In this document: positions 16,804 to 24,627 of the stretch, piece after piece
Numbering within the stretch: position 1 is the stretch's first letter
Layout of the letters: every line of letters begins with the position of its first letter
From: Palsa-504 sp963767565
GTDB taxonomy: Bacteria > Actinomycetota > Actinomycetes > Streptosporangiales > Streptosporangiaceae
Assembly: GCA_963767565.1 (NCBI GenBank)
Contig: CAVYEG010000023.1
Span: 1 to 64,000, forward strand
Direction: 5' to 3'
DNA length: 64,000 nt
Made by a program: the position numbers and the translations under genes
Notes under the pieces: generated by a model
Database searches by the model: none
What the model was told of the DNA's origin: nothing
The model's input: the letters and a program-made list of their open reading frames with translations, nothing else

Positions 16804-17460
16804 GTGAATGATCCGACTGCGCCCCGGCCAGCAGGACCAGGTCACCTGCTGAGGGCAGGCAGCCTCGCCTGCGGAGCGGATGTCGATACGCTGCTCGAGC
16901 AAGTCGCCGATGGCCTCGCAGGACAGCTCACTGGCCACCAGCGAGACTGCGTCCACTGCCGGGCCGCCTTGGGCGAGCTCAACGCCCTGTGGAGCCCCGT
17001 CCGCGAGCTTGCCGCCGCCCCCGTTCCGACCCCGCCAGGATTGGTTACGGCGGTGATCGGGCGGATCCGCAGACTCGTCCGAGACGTCGGGTACACCCTG
17101 GAGACAACCGACGGCGGCGCTATCCGGATCGCCGCCCGCATCGTGGCGGCTCTGGCCCGCGACAGTGCCAGCCGCGTCCCGGGAGTGCGCCTGGCACTAG
17201 GACGCACCGCCCACGGCACGCTCAGCGCACTCGCCGAGGACGCCATGCCGGCAGAGCATCGCGCCCGCAGTGCCGCCGGGGTACTGGGTCACACCGCCGT
17301 CGTGGACCTGACCATCGCGGTGAACTATGACAGGCCCGTCCATCACGTGGCCCGCGACATCCAGATACAAGTCGCCGCGGCCCTGCGCAACGATCTCGGA
17401 CTGCGAGCCGCGACCGTAAACGTCATAATCGACGACATCATGGACGCCACCGGCGAATAG
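16804..17460 (+). CDS. Fusion of zinc-type anti-sigma domain and Asp23-like domain
   Basis: A 218-residue protein, GTG start, with GGAGGTGA 7-14 nt upstream. The N-terminal 60 residues contain HQRDCVHC, an H-x3-C-x2-C motif in the position used by ZAS-type anti-sigma factors to bind zinc and clamp a sigma factor. Residues about 95-215 form an Asp23-like domain (DGGAIRIAARIVAALARDSA; VVDLTIAVNYDRPVHHVARD; LRAATVNVIIDDI). There is no transmembrane segment, so membrane linkage would come through AmaP or other Asp23 partners. This suggests that the Asp23 network at the membrane itself signals to the sigma factor. Both domain calls are read from motifs. Confidence 0.85.
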   Translation: MNDPTAPRPAGPGHLLRAGSLACGADVDTLLEQVADGLAGQLTGHQRDCVHCRAALGELNALWSPVRELAAAPVPTPPGLVTAVIGRIRRLVRDVGYTLETTDGGAIRIAARIVAALARDSASRVPGVRLALGRTAHGTLSALAEDAMPAEHRARSAAGVLGHTAVVDLTIAVNYDRPVHHVARDIQIQVAAALRNDLGLRAATVNVIIDDIMDATGE

Positions 17461-17505
17461 CCGCCGGCACGGTCATCACCTTCAAATGAACGAGATCATC
17501 GCGGT

Positions 17506-17733
17506 CTAATGAACTCGGCGAACGCGGTGACTGGCGTTCAAGCGGCGGATCAGCGTCCGAATTAGGGTAACTGGCCATGCGCGGTCCGGTATCGCGACCA
17601 CTCGCGGACGGGAGTTCCCGGCATGGGTGTCAAACTCGTGCAGCCCAGCAATGAAGACAGCGGGATCGCCGCCACGGTCGGGATGATGCCGCCGCACGAA
17701 TTCACGGCGGCGCACGTGCTCGTAGTCATCCAT
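17506..17733 (-). CDS. Small J-domain-like protein
   Basis: Seventy-five residues beginning MDDYEHVRRREFVRRHHPDR GGDPAVF; the HPD tripeptide between two basic helices is the hallmark of J-domains, the DnaK-stimulating module. Only helices II and III of a J-domain are present, followed by a short basic tail (PRVVAIPDRAWPVTLIRTLI). Similar mini-proteins occur in other actinobacteria. It converges on the anti-sigma/Asp23 gene with a 45-bp gap. DnaK stimulation is inferred, not shown. Confidence 0.7.
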   Translation of the reverse strand: MDDYEHVRRREFVRRHHPDRGGDPAVFIAGLHEFDTHAGNSRPRVVAIPDRAWPVTLIRTLIRRLNASHRVRRVH

Positions 17734-17876
17734 CCGCGTCTGACCTTCCCGGAGTCATCTGCGCCCGGTCCTCCAATCGCTAGCCTGCACTGGGAAAGCA
17801 CCGGCGAGCAGTCCGCCCAGGACGCGCTGGGGGTCAGGCAGCCGACGTCGGCAGGCAATAGCTGGGGCTTGCGTTA

Positions 17877-18743
17877 TCAGCTTCGCCGGAGGCCCCACTC
17901 GTCGGCGACGAATATCGCGATCCGGTCGAGCATGGATTCCAGGCCGGTTTCGAACTCGGTTGCCGAGCGGTCCTCGGCGAGCCCGGCCGCCAGGCGGTGC
18001 ACCGTCGGGAAACGCCTGGCGTCGATCTCGGCCGCAGGGTCGACCAGCTCGAGCGGGCTGTCGGCGTCCTCGACCGCCTCCCGCTGCTCAGCAGAGCGGG
18101 CCGGGCTCAGGCCGCCGAACACCGGATCGGCGGGCGTTCCCCCGGCGGGTTCGCCGCCGTCGCTCGAAGTGGTGTCAGTGCCGCCGAAGGATCCGTCACC
18201 CGGCTTAGGATCCCGGAGCGTCATGGCGCTGGTTTCCAGCAGCAGGTGACCGAGCAGGAAGCCGTTGAACGTGCGGTAGGTGAACAGGACCTGCTCGTCG
18301 CTGAACCCCTCTCCGGCCAGTCCGCGCAGCATCGCCTCAACCCAGCGCAGCGACCGCAGCGGCGGATTAACCCACGGCGCCCCAGGCGGCCGGGTAGCTA
18401 CCAGCGGGAAAGCATGCGGATGCGCCAGGGCGTAGCGGCGCACTCCCTGCGCTATTCCGCTCAAGTAAGGCCGCCACCCGTCCACCGGACGCGGCTGGAC
18501 CTCCGGATCGTTGGCGAGCTCGTTCACGATCCGCTCCACGACGGCGTCCAACAGCTCATCGCGGTCCCGCACATACCTGTACAGCGACATCGATCGGACC
18601 CCCAGCCGCGACGACACCGCCCGCATCGACGCCGCCCCGATGCCCTGCTCATCGACCAGCTCCAGCGTGGCCGCGACAATCCGGTCCAGCGACAGACCAC
18701 GGCCCGGCCGGCGACGGCCGTCCCTGTCTTGTGTACTTGTCAC
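17877..18743 (-). CDS. TetR-family regulator with TetR_C-like effector domain
   Basis: A 288-residue regulator. The N-terminal TetR helix-turn-helix is clear (LSLDRIVAATLELVDEQGIG, ASMRAVSSRLGVRSMSLYRY), followed by VRDRDELLDAVVERIV. The C-terminal portion (GWRPYLSGIAQGVRRYALAH, FNGFLLGHLLLETSAM) corresponds to the tetracycline-repressor-type ligand domain, with an acidic, glycine-rich insertion (residues about 185-225). No efflux gene is divergent from it; the upstream 850 bp appear non-coding, so its target is unclear. Confidence 0.9.
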   Translation of the reverse strand: MTSTQDRDGRRRPGRGLSLDRIVAATLELVDEQGIGAASMRAVSSRLGVRSMSLYRYVRDRDELLDAVVERIVNELANDPEVQPRPVDGWRPYLSGIAQGVRRYALAHPHAFPLVATRPPGAPWVNPPLRSLRWVEAMLRGLAGEGFSDEQVLFTYRTFNGFLLGHLLLETSAMTLRDPKPGDGSFGGTDTTSSDGGEPAGGTPADPVFGGLSPARSAEQREAVEDADSPLELVDPAAEIDARRFPTVHRLAAGLAEDRSATEFETGLESMLDRIAIFVADEWGLRRS

Positions 18744-19401
18744 CGGAACCTCACCTTGAAAAGGACTGCTGGATGATAGCGGTCCGCCGTCATCTGCACC
18801 GGCCGCCGATAGAACGGCTCGCTATGTTCATCTTAGGAGTGCCTCGCCGATTATCGGGCTCGCCGCGGCCGCAGTGCTGGCGCGTGTCCCAACATGATCG
18901 GCGCACCCGAATTCACGAACCCGGGTCGCTTTCTTCTGCCTCCACTCGCCACGATCACTACCATCCCGCCTCGCCGGTCACCAGCAGGACGGCGCCGTCC
19001 CGCCGAGCGGCGCGGCACGGGACAACAAGCGGGCCTCGGGCTGATGGTTGCCGCGCGGACTCTGTGGACTGACGGACCAGCGCGGCCAGCAATTGAGCCA
19101 GCTCACGTCGGCTGGTGGCACCCTTCCTCGTGTTCCGCGACCTGCCAGGAACTCGAGGTGCTCCACACCGGGGCGCCGCGCCGGACCGAGGACACGGTCG
19201 ACCACCGCAAGTTCGCCGGCCACCCGGGGCGGTCACCGCAGGTTCTCCCGCACGTCCGGCTGGCCGGATTATCTGGCCGGCCGCCGGCGTCGGCGCGCTG
19301 GCTGCGGCCGGACGGTCAGCGCCGGGTGGGCGGCCGGCGTCCCGGACGCCAGGAATGCCGTCCGGCGGCTACCGCCTGACCATAGCGGGTCCGGACCGTG
19401 A

Positions 19402-19453
19402 CACCACGGCCCGTTCGGCTTGGATTCAGTCTTTGGCCGAACGGGCCGTGGTG
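19402..19453. terminator. Perfect 18-bp hairpin
   Basis: CACCACGGCCCGTTCGGC (19402-19419) and its exact complement (19436-19453) flank a 16-nt loop. The stem is very stable but has no T-run, and no gene ends nearby, so it may be a structural repeat rather than a terminator. It shares CCGTTCGG and loop length with the hairpin at 52022-52062. Confidence 0.55.
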
Positions 19454-19510
19454 CCCGCAGCCGGCCGGCACCAGCGCCCGGGGCCGGCCCGGCCGGCTTG
19501 CGCGGCGCAT

Positions 19511-19567
19511 CGGCCGGCCAGGACAAGATCAGCGTCCGGCCCGGCGCGTATCGTCGGAACGACGCAC
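19511..19567 (+). repeat. Dispersed repeat, copy 1 (upstream of chaB)
   Basis: A segment ending in GCGTATCGTCGGAACGAC, matching 62681-62735 at roughly nine of ten positions with one gap. It lies 24 bp before the ChaB start. Confidence 0.65.
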
Positions 19568-19590
19568 CGGCACCTGCAGGAGGGAGCCCG

Positions 19591-20040
19591 ATGCCAGGTG
19601 AGCAGGAACTGCCGTCGACGCTGCGCCGGTCACCGCCGAAGGCGCAGGAGACCTGGATCAAGGCGCATGACGCGGCGGTCCGGGAGTACGGAGAGGGGGA
19701 GCGGGCGCACCGCACCGCCTACGGGGCGCTGAAGCACAGCTTCGAGAAGGTTGGCGATCACTGGGAGCCCAAGGAAGGTGGCCGGAAGGGGCCGTCGGAC
19801 CCGCAGTCGGCTGCCCCGCGCGGCACCTCGGATGAGAGCTACGGCGGCGTCGACGTGAACGCCAGCAAGGAGCACCTGCTGTCGCTGGCCCGGCGGCTGG
19901 GCGTCCCGGGCCGGTCGTCGATGACAAGGCCGAACTGGCGGCGGCGCCGTGCGTCGAGCGGATGGCCGACCGGACCCGGAGCGTCAGACCGCTTTGCCGG
20001 TGCTCGCCGAGTACGTCGACCAGCATCACCGTGGTCTTGA
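19591..20040 (+). CDS. chaB: ChaB family protein, C-terminus frameshifted
   Basis: ATG 19591 follows GCAGGAGGGAG. Residues about 5-60 are the ChaB domain (LPSTLRRSPPKAQETWIKAH, GERAHRTAYGALKHSFEKVG); about 85-105 is a Rho_N/SAP-like helix pair (SKEHLLSLARRLGVPGRSSM). Directly after GRSSMT the expected KAELAAA continues in another frame (around 19925), consistent with loss of one base, so the last 35 residues of the listed frame are not native. ChaB is a small protein tied to cation transport and stress in E. coli; its actinobacterial role is unknown. Confidence 0.75.
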   Translation: MPGEQELPSTLRRSPPKAQETWIKAHDAAVREYGEGERAHRTAYGALKHSFEKVGDHWEPKEGGRKGPSDPQSAAPRGTSDESYGGVDVNASKEHLLSLARRLGVPGRSSMTRPNWRRRRASSGWPTGPGASDRFAGARRVRRPASPWS

Positions 20041-20277
20041 AGGCCGCTCGCAGCGACGCGGGAGGCCCTTCCCGGTCAGGATTTCACGCGCCACGGCCGT
20101 CGCTACCGGCGCACTAACAGCCGGCACGACCAGAACCGGGCACAAGCCGAGAGGGCGATGCCGGCACGGGCCATCGACCAGGTAACCGGCCGCATGTTCA
20201 ACGTGGCCCTCGAAGCAGGACCGGGCGTTCTGCGGAATGGGCGATCGTGGAAACCTCCGGCATTCCGGCATCCGCTC

Positions 20278-21197
20278 GAGGAACTATCGGAACTGACCCA
20301 TCTCAGCATCCGGCAGTACCAGCGCCCGAACGGTGAGGTCGCCGCCCCGCTGGTGATCGCATCGTCCAAGACCGACCGCGAACGTGTCATCCCCATGCCG
20401 GCCGAGCGTTCGCCGTCATCGCCGCGATCATCCGCCGCCACCTGCGCCGGCAGCGGGCGATCCCGCTCCTGCCGCGCTACGACAAACACGAGCGGGTCTG
20501 GAGCAAGCCGATGCCGTTCTTGTCTAGCGGAAGCTCGGCACGTCGCGCGCGGTGCGGTCCACCCACACCATCCAGCGCATGCTGCAGCGCCTCTGCCGGC
20601 CCGGCGCCGACCAGGCCCGAGTTCGCGGGGCTGACCTTCACCGCGCACGACTTCCGGAGGGTCTTCACCACCGAACTCGTCAACAACGGGCTGCCCATCC
20701 ACATCAGCGCCGCTGCTGCTCGGGCATGCCTCGCTGCAGACGACCCGCGGCTACGTCGCGGTCTTCAACGAAGACCTCGTACGCCACTACCAGGCATTCC
20801 TCGACAGGCGACGCCAGCTGCGCCCCGCCGATGAATACCGGCCGCCCACCGATGCAGAGTGGACCGAATTCGAGGAACACTTCGACAAGCGCAAAGTCGA
20901 ACTCGGCACCTGCGGCCGCCCCTACGGCACCCCCTGCCAGCACGAATTCGCCTGCATCAGATGCCCCGTCCTGCAAGCGGACCCGAAGATGCTGGCCCTG
21001 CTGGATGAGATCGAAGCCGACCTGCTCGCCCGCGGGACCGCGCCCAGGCCGAGGGATGGCACGGTGAGATCGAGGGACTCGACCTCACCCGGTCCTTCCT
21101 GCGGCAAAAGCGAGCACACACCCAGCGGTTCACCCGCCGGGTCCAGCTGGGCCTGCCCACCGTGCATCCGCCGACAGCCCGACAAGGAATCCCGTGA
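20278..21197 (+). pseudogene. Large tyrosine recombinase, C-terminal remnant
   Basis: Reading across frames gives a recognisable catalytic half: ELTHLSIRQYQRPNGEVAAP, then ASSKTDRERVIPMPAE, FTAHDFRRVFTTELVNNGLP (H-x-x-R), and LLGHASLQTTRGYVAVFNED with the catalytic tyrosine. It is followed by a cysteine-containing tail (YGTPCQHEFACIRCPVLQAD) typical of a large actinobacterial site-specific integrase family. Several frameshifts (near 20410, 20540, 20720) and the missing N-terminal half make it non-functional. It shows that this locus once received a mobile element. Confidence 0.8.
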
Positions 21198-21757
21198 CGC
21201 ACCATCCCCAAGGCCGCTCTCCGTCCTGCGCCACCCGGGCCGCTACATCGCTTGAAGCGGCGTTGATCTCCTGATCGCGCACTCCTGGCTCATCCGCAGG
21301 GACTCCGGGACCGCTAGCACCGGCAGTTGCTCTGAGCCGAGGGGCGCCCGTCAGGCCGAGGACTCATGGGCTGGCGTCGCCTCGCTGGGCTCCGAGCAAC
21401 GCATCCGCCTGGAGCCTTCGCGAAAGGGAACGGTCTGGGCCATTCGGTGCGGACGCCTCGACTGCCGTCGGCGAGTTGGTAGAGGTTCACGCCAGTCACC
21501 CGCTGGCGATGCGCCGCCGAGTCGGTCGAGGTCGGCGTGGGTGTCGAGGGTGAATGTGTTCGTCGTGGAGGTGGGGTTCGTGGCGCCGAGGACAGCGGTC
21601 CGGCCGACCTGGTTGGCGGAGAGCCACTCGGGTGACCCGCAATCGCGATTTGCGTGGTCCGACCAGGGTGCGCGCTCGCCGACATCGCAAGGCCTCAGTG
21701 ACAAATCAAGTGACAACGCCTCCAGGCAATAGCAGATGCAGCGCGGCGTCGTTCAGA
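21198..21757. other. Non-coding flank left of the IS256 element
   Basis: About 560 bp in which no frame on either strand looks coding. It probably belongs to the decayed recombinase-bearing segment. Confidence 0.35.
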
Positions 21758-23131
21758 CGGGTCTGTCAACTTAACGGTGTAACTTCTTCCTCTGCTGTAA
21801 CTTGCGTCCCGCGCTGAGGCGGCCGTCGAAGGTGATGTCGAAGGCATTCAGGGCGGCCTTCCACCGGTTGGTCCAGCGCTTGCGGTCCTTCCCGGTGGGG
21901 TCCAGGCTCATGATCGCCAGGTACAGGCACTTCATCGCGGCCTGCTCGGTCGGGAAGTGGCCGCGGGCGTTCACGGCCCGGCGGAGCCGGGCGTTGATCG
22001 ATTCGATGGCATTCGTCGTGCAGATCACTGTCCTGATTTCCCGGTCGAACCGCAGGAATGGCACGAACTCAGACCACGCGTTCTCCCAGAGCCGTATGAT
22101 GGCCGGGTAGCGCTTCTCCCATTTCCCGGAGAATTCAGCGAACCTGTCCAGCGCCTCGGTTTCGGATGCGGCGGTGTACACCGGCTTGAGGTCCTTTGCG
22201 ATCTGCGCCCAGTCCCTCTTCGAGGCGTACTTGAATGAATTCCGCAGAAGATGAACGATACATGTTTGCACGATCGTCTTCTCCCACACGGAATTCACCG
22301 CGTCGGGCAGTCCTTTCAGCCCGTCGCAGACCACCATCAGCACGTCCCGGGTGCCGCGGTTCTTGATCTCCGAGCAGACCCGCAGCCAGAACTTGGCCCC
22401 CTCCCCGTCGCCGTGCTCCCCGGCCCACAGGCCCAGCACGTCCCGCTCGCCGTCCACAGTGACGCCCAGGGCCAGGTAGATAGGCCGGTTGGCGACCTGG
22501 CCCTCGCGGATCTTCACGTTGATCGCGTCGATGAAGATCACCGCGTAAACGGGATCCAGTGGCCGGCTCTGCCAGTCCGCCAGGCCGTCCATGACCCGGT
22601 CGGTGATCGTGGTGATCGTCTGCTTGGAGACCTCGGCGCCGTAGACCTCGGCCAGGTGCGCGGCGATTTCCCCGTGGGTGAGCCCTTTCGCGGACAGGGA
22701 AATGACCATCTCATCGACACCTGTGAGCCGCCGCTGCCGTTTGGCGACGATTTTCGGCTCGAAACTCGACTCCCGGTCCCGCGGCACCCAGATTTCCACC
22801 GGCCCGGTATCTGTAATCACCGTCTTGGCCCGGTGGCCGTTACGGGAATTGCCGCCGTCGCGGCCCGCGGGATCGTGCTTTCCGTAGCCGAGGTGATCAT
22901 CCAGCTCGCCTTCCAGGGCGCCCTCGATGACCATCTTGGTCAGCTTACCCAGCAGGCCGCCCTCGCCGGTCAGCTTCAGCCCGCCCACCCGGGCCCGCTC
23001 GGTAAGCTCGCGCAGCAGCTGCTCATCAGCCGCCGAGAGCTCCGCTCCGGACTGGCCCCGGTCCTCTGTCACGTCAGTCATCTGATGTCTCCTCCGTCTC
23101 AGGAGTTCCACCGTTTAAATTACAGTCCCCG
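21758..23131 (-). mobile_element. IS256-family insertion sequence
   Basis: An intact transposase flanked by imperfect inverted repeats: GGGTCTGTCAACTTAACGGTG on the left (21759-21779), and the complement of TTCCACCGTTTAAATTACAG on the right (23106-23130), about 17 of 25 positions matching. No clear 8-bp target duplication was seen directly outside (GTTCAGAC against GATCAGGC), which may mean recombination after insertion. Confidence 0.85.
21771..23081 (-). CDS. IS256/mutator-type transposase
   Basis: A 436-residue transposase started at ATG 23081, which has GGAGGAG 7 nt upstream. The N-terminal part has the zinc-free DNA-binding region (LLGKLTKMVIEGALEGELDD, HLGYGKHDPAGRDGGNSRNG). The catalytic core shows D in VIFIDAINVKIREG, D in LMVVCDGLKGLPDAV, a C/H-rich IVQTCIVHLLRNSFKYAS, and E in WENAWSEFVPFL, plus the TTNAIESINARLRRAV signature. 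The frame is intact, so the element may be mobile. Confidence 0.95.
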   Translation of the reverse strand: MTDVTEDRGQSGAELSAADEQLLRELTERARVGGLKLTGEGGLLGKLTKMVIEGALEGELDDHLGYGKHDPAGRDGGNSRNGHRAKTVITDTGPVEIWVPRDRESSFEPKIVAKRQRRLTGVDEMVISLSAKGLTHGEIAAHLAEVYGAEVSKQTITTITDRVMDGLADWQSRPLDPVYAVIFIDAINVKIREGQVANRPIYLALGVTVDGERDVLGLWAGEHGDGEGAKFWLRVCSEIKNRGTRDVLMVVCDGLKGLPDAVNSVWEKTIVQTCIVHLLRNSFKYASKRDWAQIAKDLKPVYTAASETEALDRFAEFSGKWEKRYPAIIRLWENAWSEFVPFLRFDREIRTVICTTNAIESINARLRRAVNARGHFPTEQAAMKCLYLAIMSLDPTGKDRKRWTNRWKAALNAFDITFDGRLSAGRKLQQRKKLHR

Positions 23132-23258
23132 ATCAGGCCAAGCAAGGCCGGTGGGGACATTAGTGGGGACTAACGGTTCGGCGAGCTGCAACTAGCCGCA
23201 CGGCATCCCGCAGTGGTGTCCTGTCCATTGGATGCGAGTCAGGCGCTGTGTACCTGAG

Positions 23259-23558
23259 TCATGCGGTTCGGGCGGCTCGGCGGTGAACCTGCTCGACTGC
23301 GAGGAGAATCATCGGCGTTGCGCGTTCGATTGACCGGCTGACGAGGTGCCCGGGGCCGTAGCGACGGTGTATCTCCGCGAGTCGCCTTTCGACCGAGACG
23401 AGCTCGCCGTCCGGGCTGGTGGTCATGTCACAGTAGGTCAGCACGCTGGACAGCACGTATGGTGCAGGCTCGAACTCCAGGCTCAGAACGTCGGCAAGTC
23501 CGCGCCCTTCGGCTTCGATGATGGCGCAGGAGTGATGGGCGTTGAGCCTGCAGAGCAT
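23259..23558 (-). pseudogene. HD-domain phosphohydrolase, 3' fragment
   Basis: The 99-residue frame reads NAHHSCAIIEAEGRGLADVL, VLTYCDMTTSPDGELVSVER and EIHRRYGPGHLVSRSIERA, which matches the C-terminal half of small actinobacterial HD-domain proteins (metal-dependent phosphohydrolases). The N-terminal half with the first metal ligands is absent; upstream sequence does not continue it in any frame. Truncation may be linked to the IS256 insertion next door. Confidence 0.65.
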
Positions 23559-23862
23559 GACGTCAGCGTGCTGGGCGTCGCGTTACGCAGCGTGCCCAAC
23601 GGGGAAGCGGGCGCAGGCCGCGGCGTGGCAGCTATTGCGTGGCCGGGAGAAATCGGGGTATTACTCTCGGCGTCTGGGTAGCTCCGGGAGGCCGATATGG
23701 ACCGGGTCGTGCTCTGGATGGCGCCGAACGCGGGATGGAAGCGGCGGTGACGGAACGGTGCCCGGGCGGGGCGGTGCAGCGGTTCGTGCTGGTGCGGTCC
23801 GGTGAGGGCCTGGGAATCGGGCCAGGTGACCTGCGGGCTTGCCGGCGCTGCGGCCGGGCCGG
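23559..23862. other. Short stretch without a supported gene
   Basis: About 300 bp; a short plus-strand frame (from about 23735) runs into the deacetylase gene but shows no recognisable domain. It should contain the deacetylase promoter. Confidence 0.3.
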
Positions 23863-24627
23863 GTGAGTTGTCCTGTGGACCGCCGCAGGTTCCTTGCCGG
23901 GGCAGGTCTGGTCACCGTCGGTGGCGTGGCCGGGGCCAGTGCCGGGATCGCGGTCTGGCAGGCTGCTGCGGCCGAGGGGCCGACGGCGCGGACCGCGACG
24001 CCGGCCGGGCCGGGGGCGTACGCGGCGTCGGTGACGTTCCGCGCCGCGCCATCCGCCAGGATCGTCGCGCTGACGATCGATGACGGCCCGACACGGGAGT
24101 GGACGCCGCGGGTGCTGGCGATCTTGCGGCGGCACGGCGCGAGGGCGACGTTCTTCAGGATCGGCCAGCGGGCGCTGGCCGCTCCTGACCTGGTGACGCA
24201 GACCGCAGAGGCGGGTCACGAGCAGGGTAATCACACCTGGGCACATGACGACCTGACCCGGCACGACGAGGCTTTTGACCTGGGCACCCTGGAACGGACC
24301 CACGAGCTGCTGGCGAGCCTGACGGGCCGGCCGCTGGCGTTGTGCCGGCCGCCCTACGGCCGCATCGACAGCGTGGGATTGGCGGCCTGCGCCGGCCTGC
24401 ATTACAGCGTGACGCTGTGGTCGCACCATGTCACGGGCAGCAACCCGGTGGGCGGCGTGAACGTGATCTTGCGGCGGGGCACGCCCGGCAGCATCGTGCT
24501 GGCTCATGACGGCGGATCGGAGCCGAACGCCAGCCTCATGAAGCAACTTGACAGGCTGGTGGGGTCCATGACGGGCACCGGATACAGGTTCGTGACGGTC
24601 AGTGAGCTGCTGGCGGCTGCGGCCTGA
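23863..24627 (+). CDS. Exported polysaccharide deacetylase (CE4/NodB)
   Basis: About 254 residues from GTG 23863 (TTG 23839 is an alternative). A twin-arginine-like leader, DRRRFLAGAGLVTVGGVAGA, suggests Tat export. The NodB domain follows: VALTIDDGPTREWTPRVLAI carries the catalytic base and metal aspartate, EQGNHTWAHDDLTR the metal-binding H-x3-H, CRPPYGRIDSVGLAA the RPPY motif and GSIVLAHDGG the late histidine. It would remove N-acetyl groups from peptidoglycan, chitin-like or other wall sugars. It overlaps the next gene by 26 nt, so the two probably act on the same wall or capsule polymer. Confidence 0.88.
   Translation: MSCPVDRRRFLAGAGLVTVGGVAGASAGIAVWQAAAAEGPTARTATPAGPGAYAASVTFRAAPSARIVALTIDDGPTREWTPRVLAILRRHGARATFFRIGQRALAAPDLVTQTAEAGHEQGNHTWAHDDLTRHDEAFDLGTLERTHELLASLTGRPLALCRPPYGRIDSVGLAACAGLHYSVTLWSHHVTGSNPVGGVNVILRRGTPGSIVLAHDGGSEPNASLMKQLDRLVGSMTGTGYRFVTVSELLAAAA

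Larger units (their letters stand above)
18744..19590. other. Gene-poor stretch with hairpin and repeat
   Basis: About 850 bp without a convincing gene; open frames here are proline/arginine-rich shadows. It holds an 18-bp perfect hairpin (19402-19453) and a sequence of about 55 bp repeated at 62681-62735. The promoter of the ChaB gene should lie near its right end. Confidence 0.4.

Noticed and set aside
17623..18249. Plus-strand open frame of 208 codons
   Set aside because: It lies antisense to the TetR gene and the mini J-domain gene, both with clear domains.
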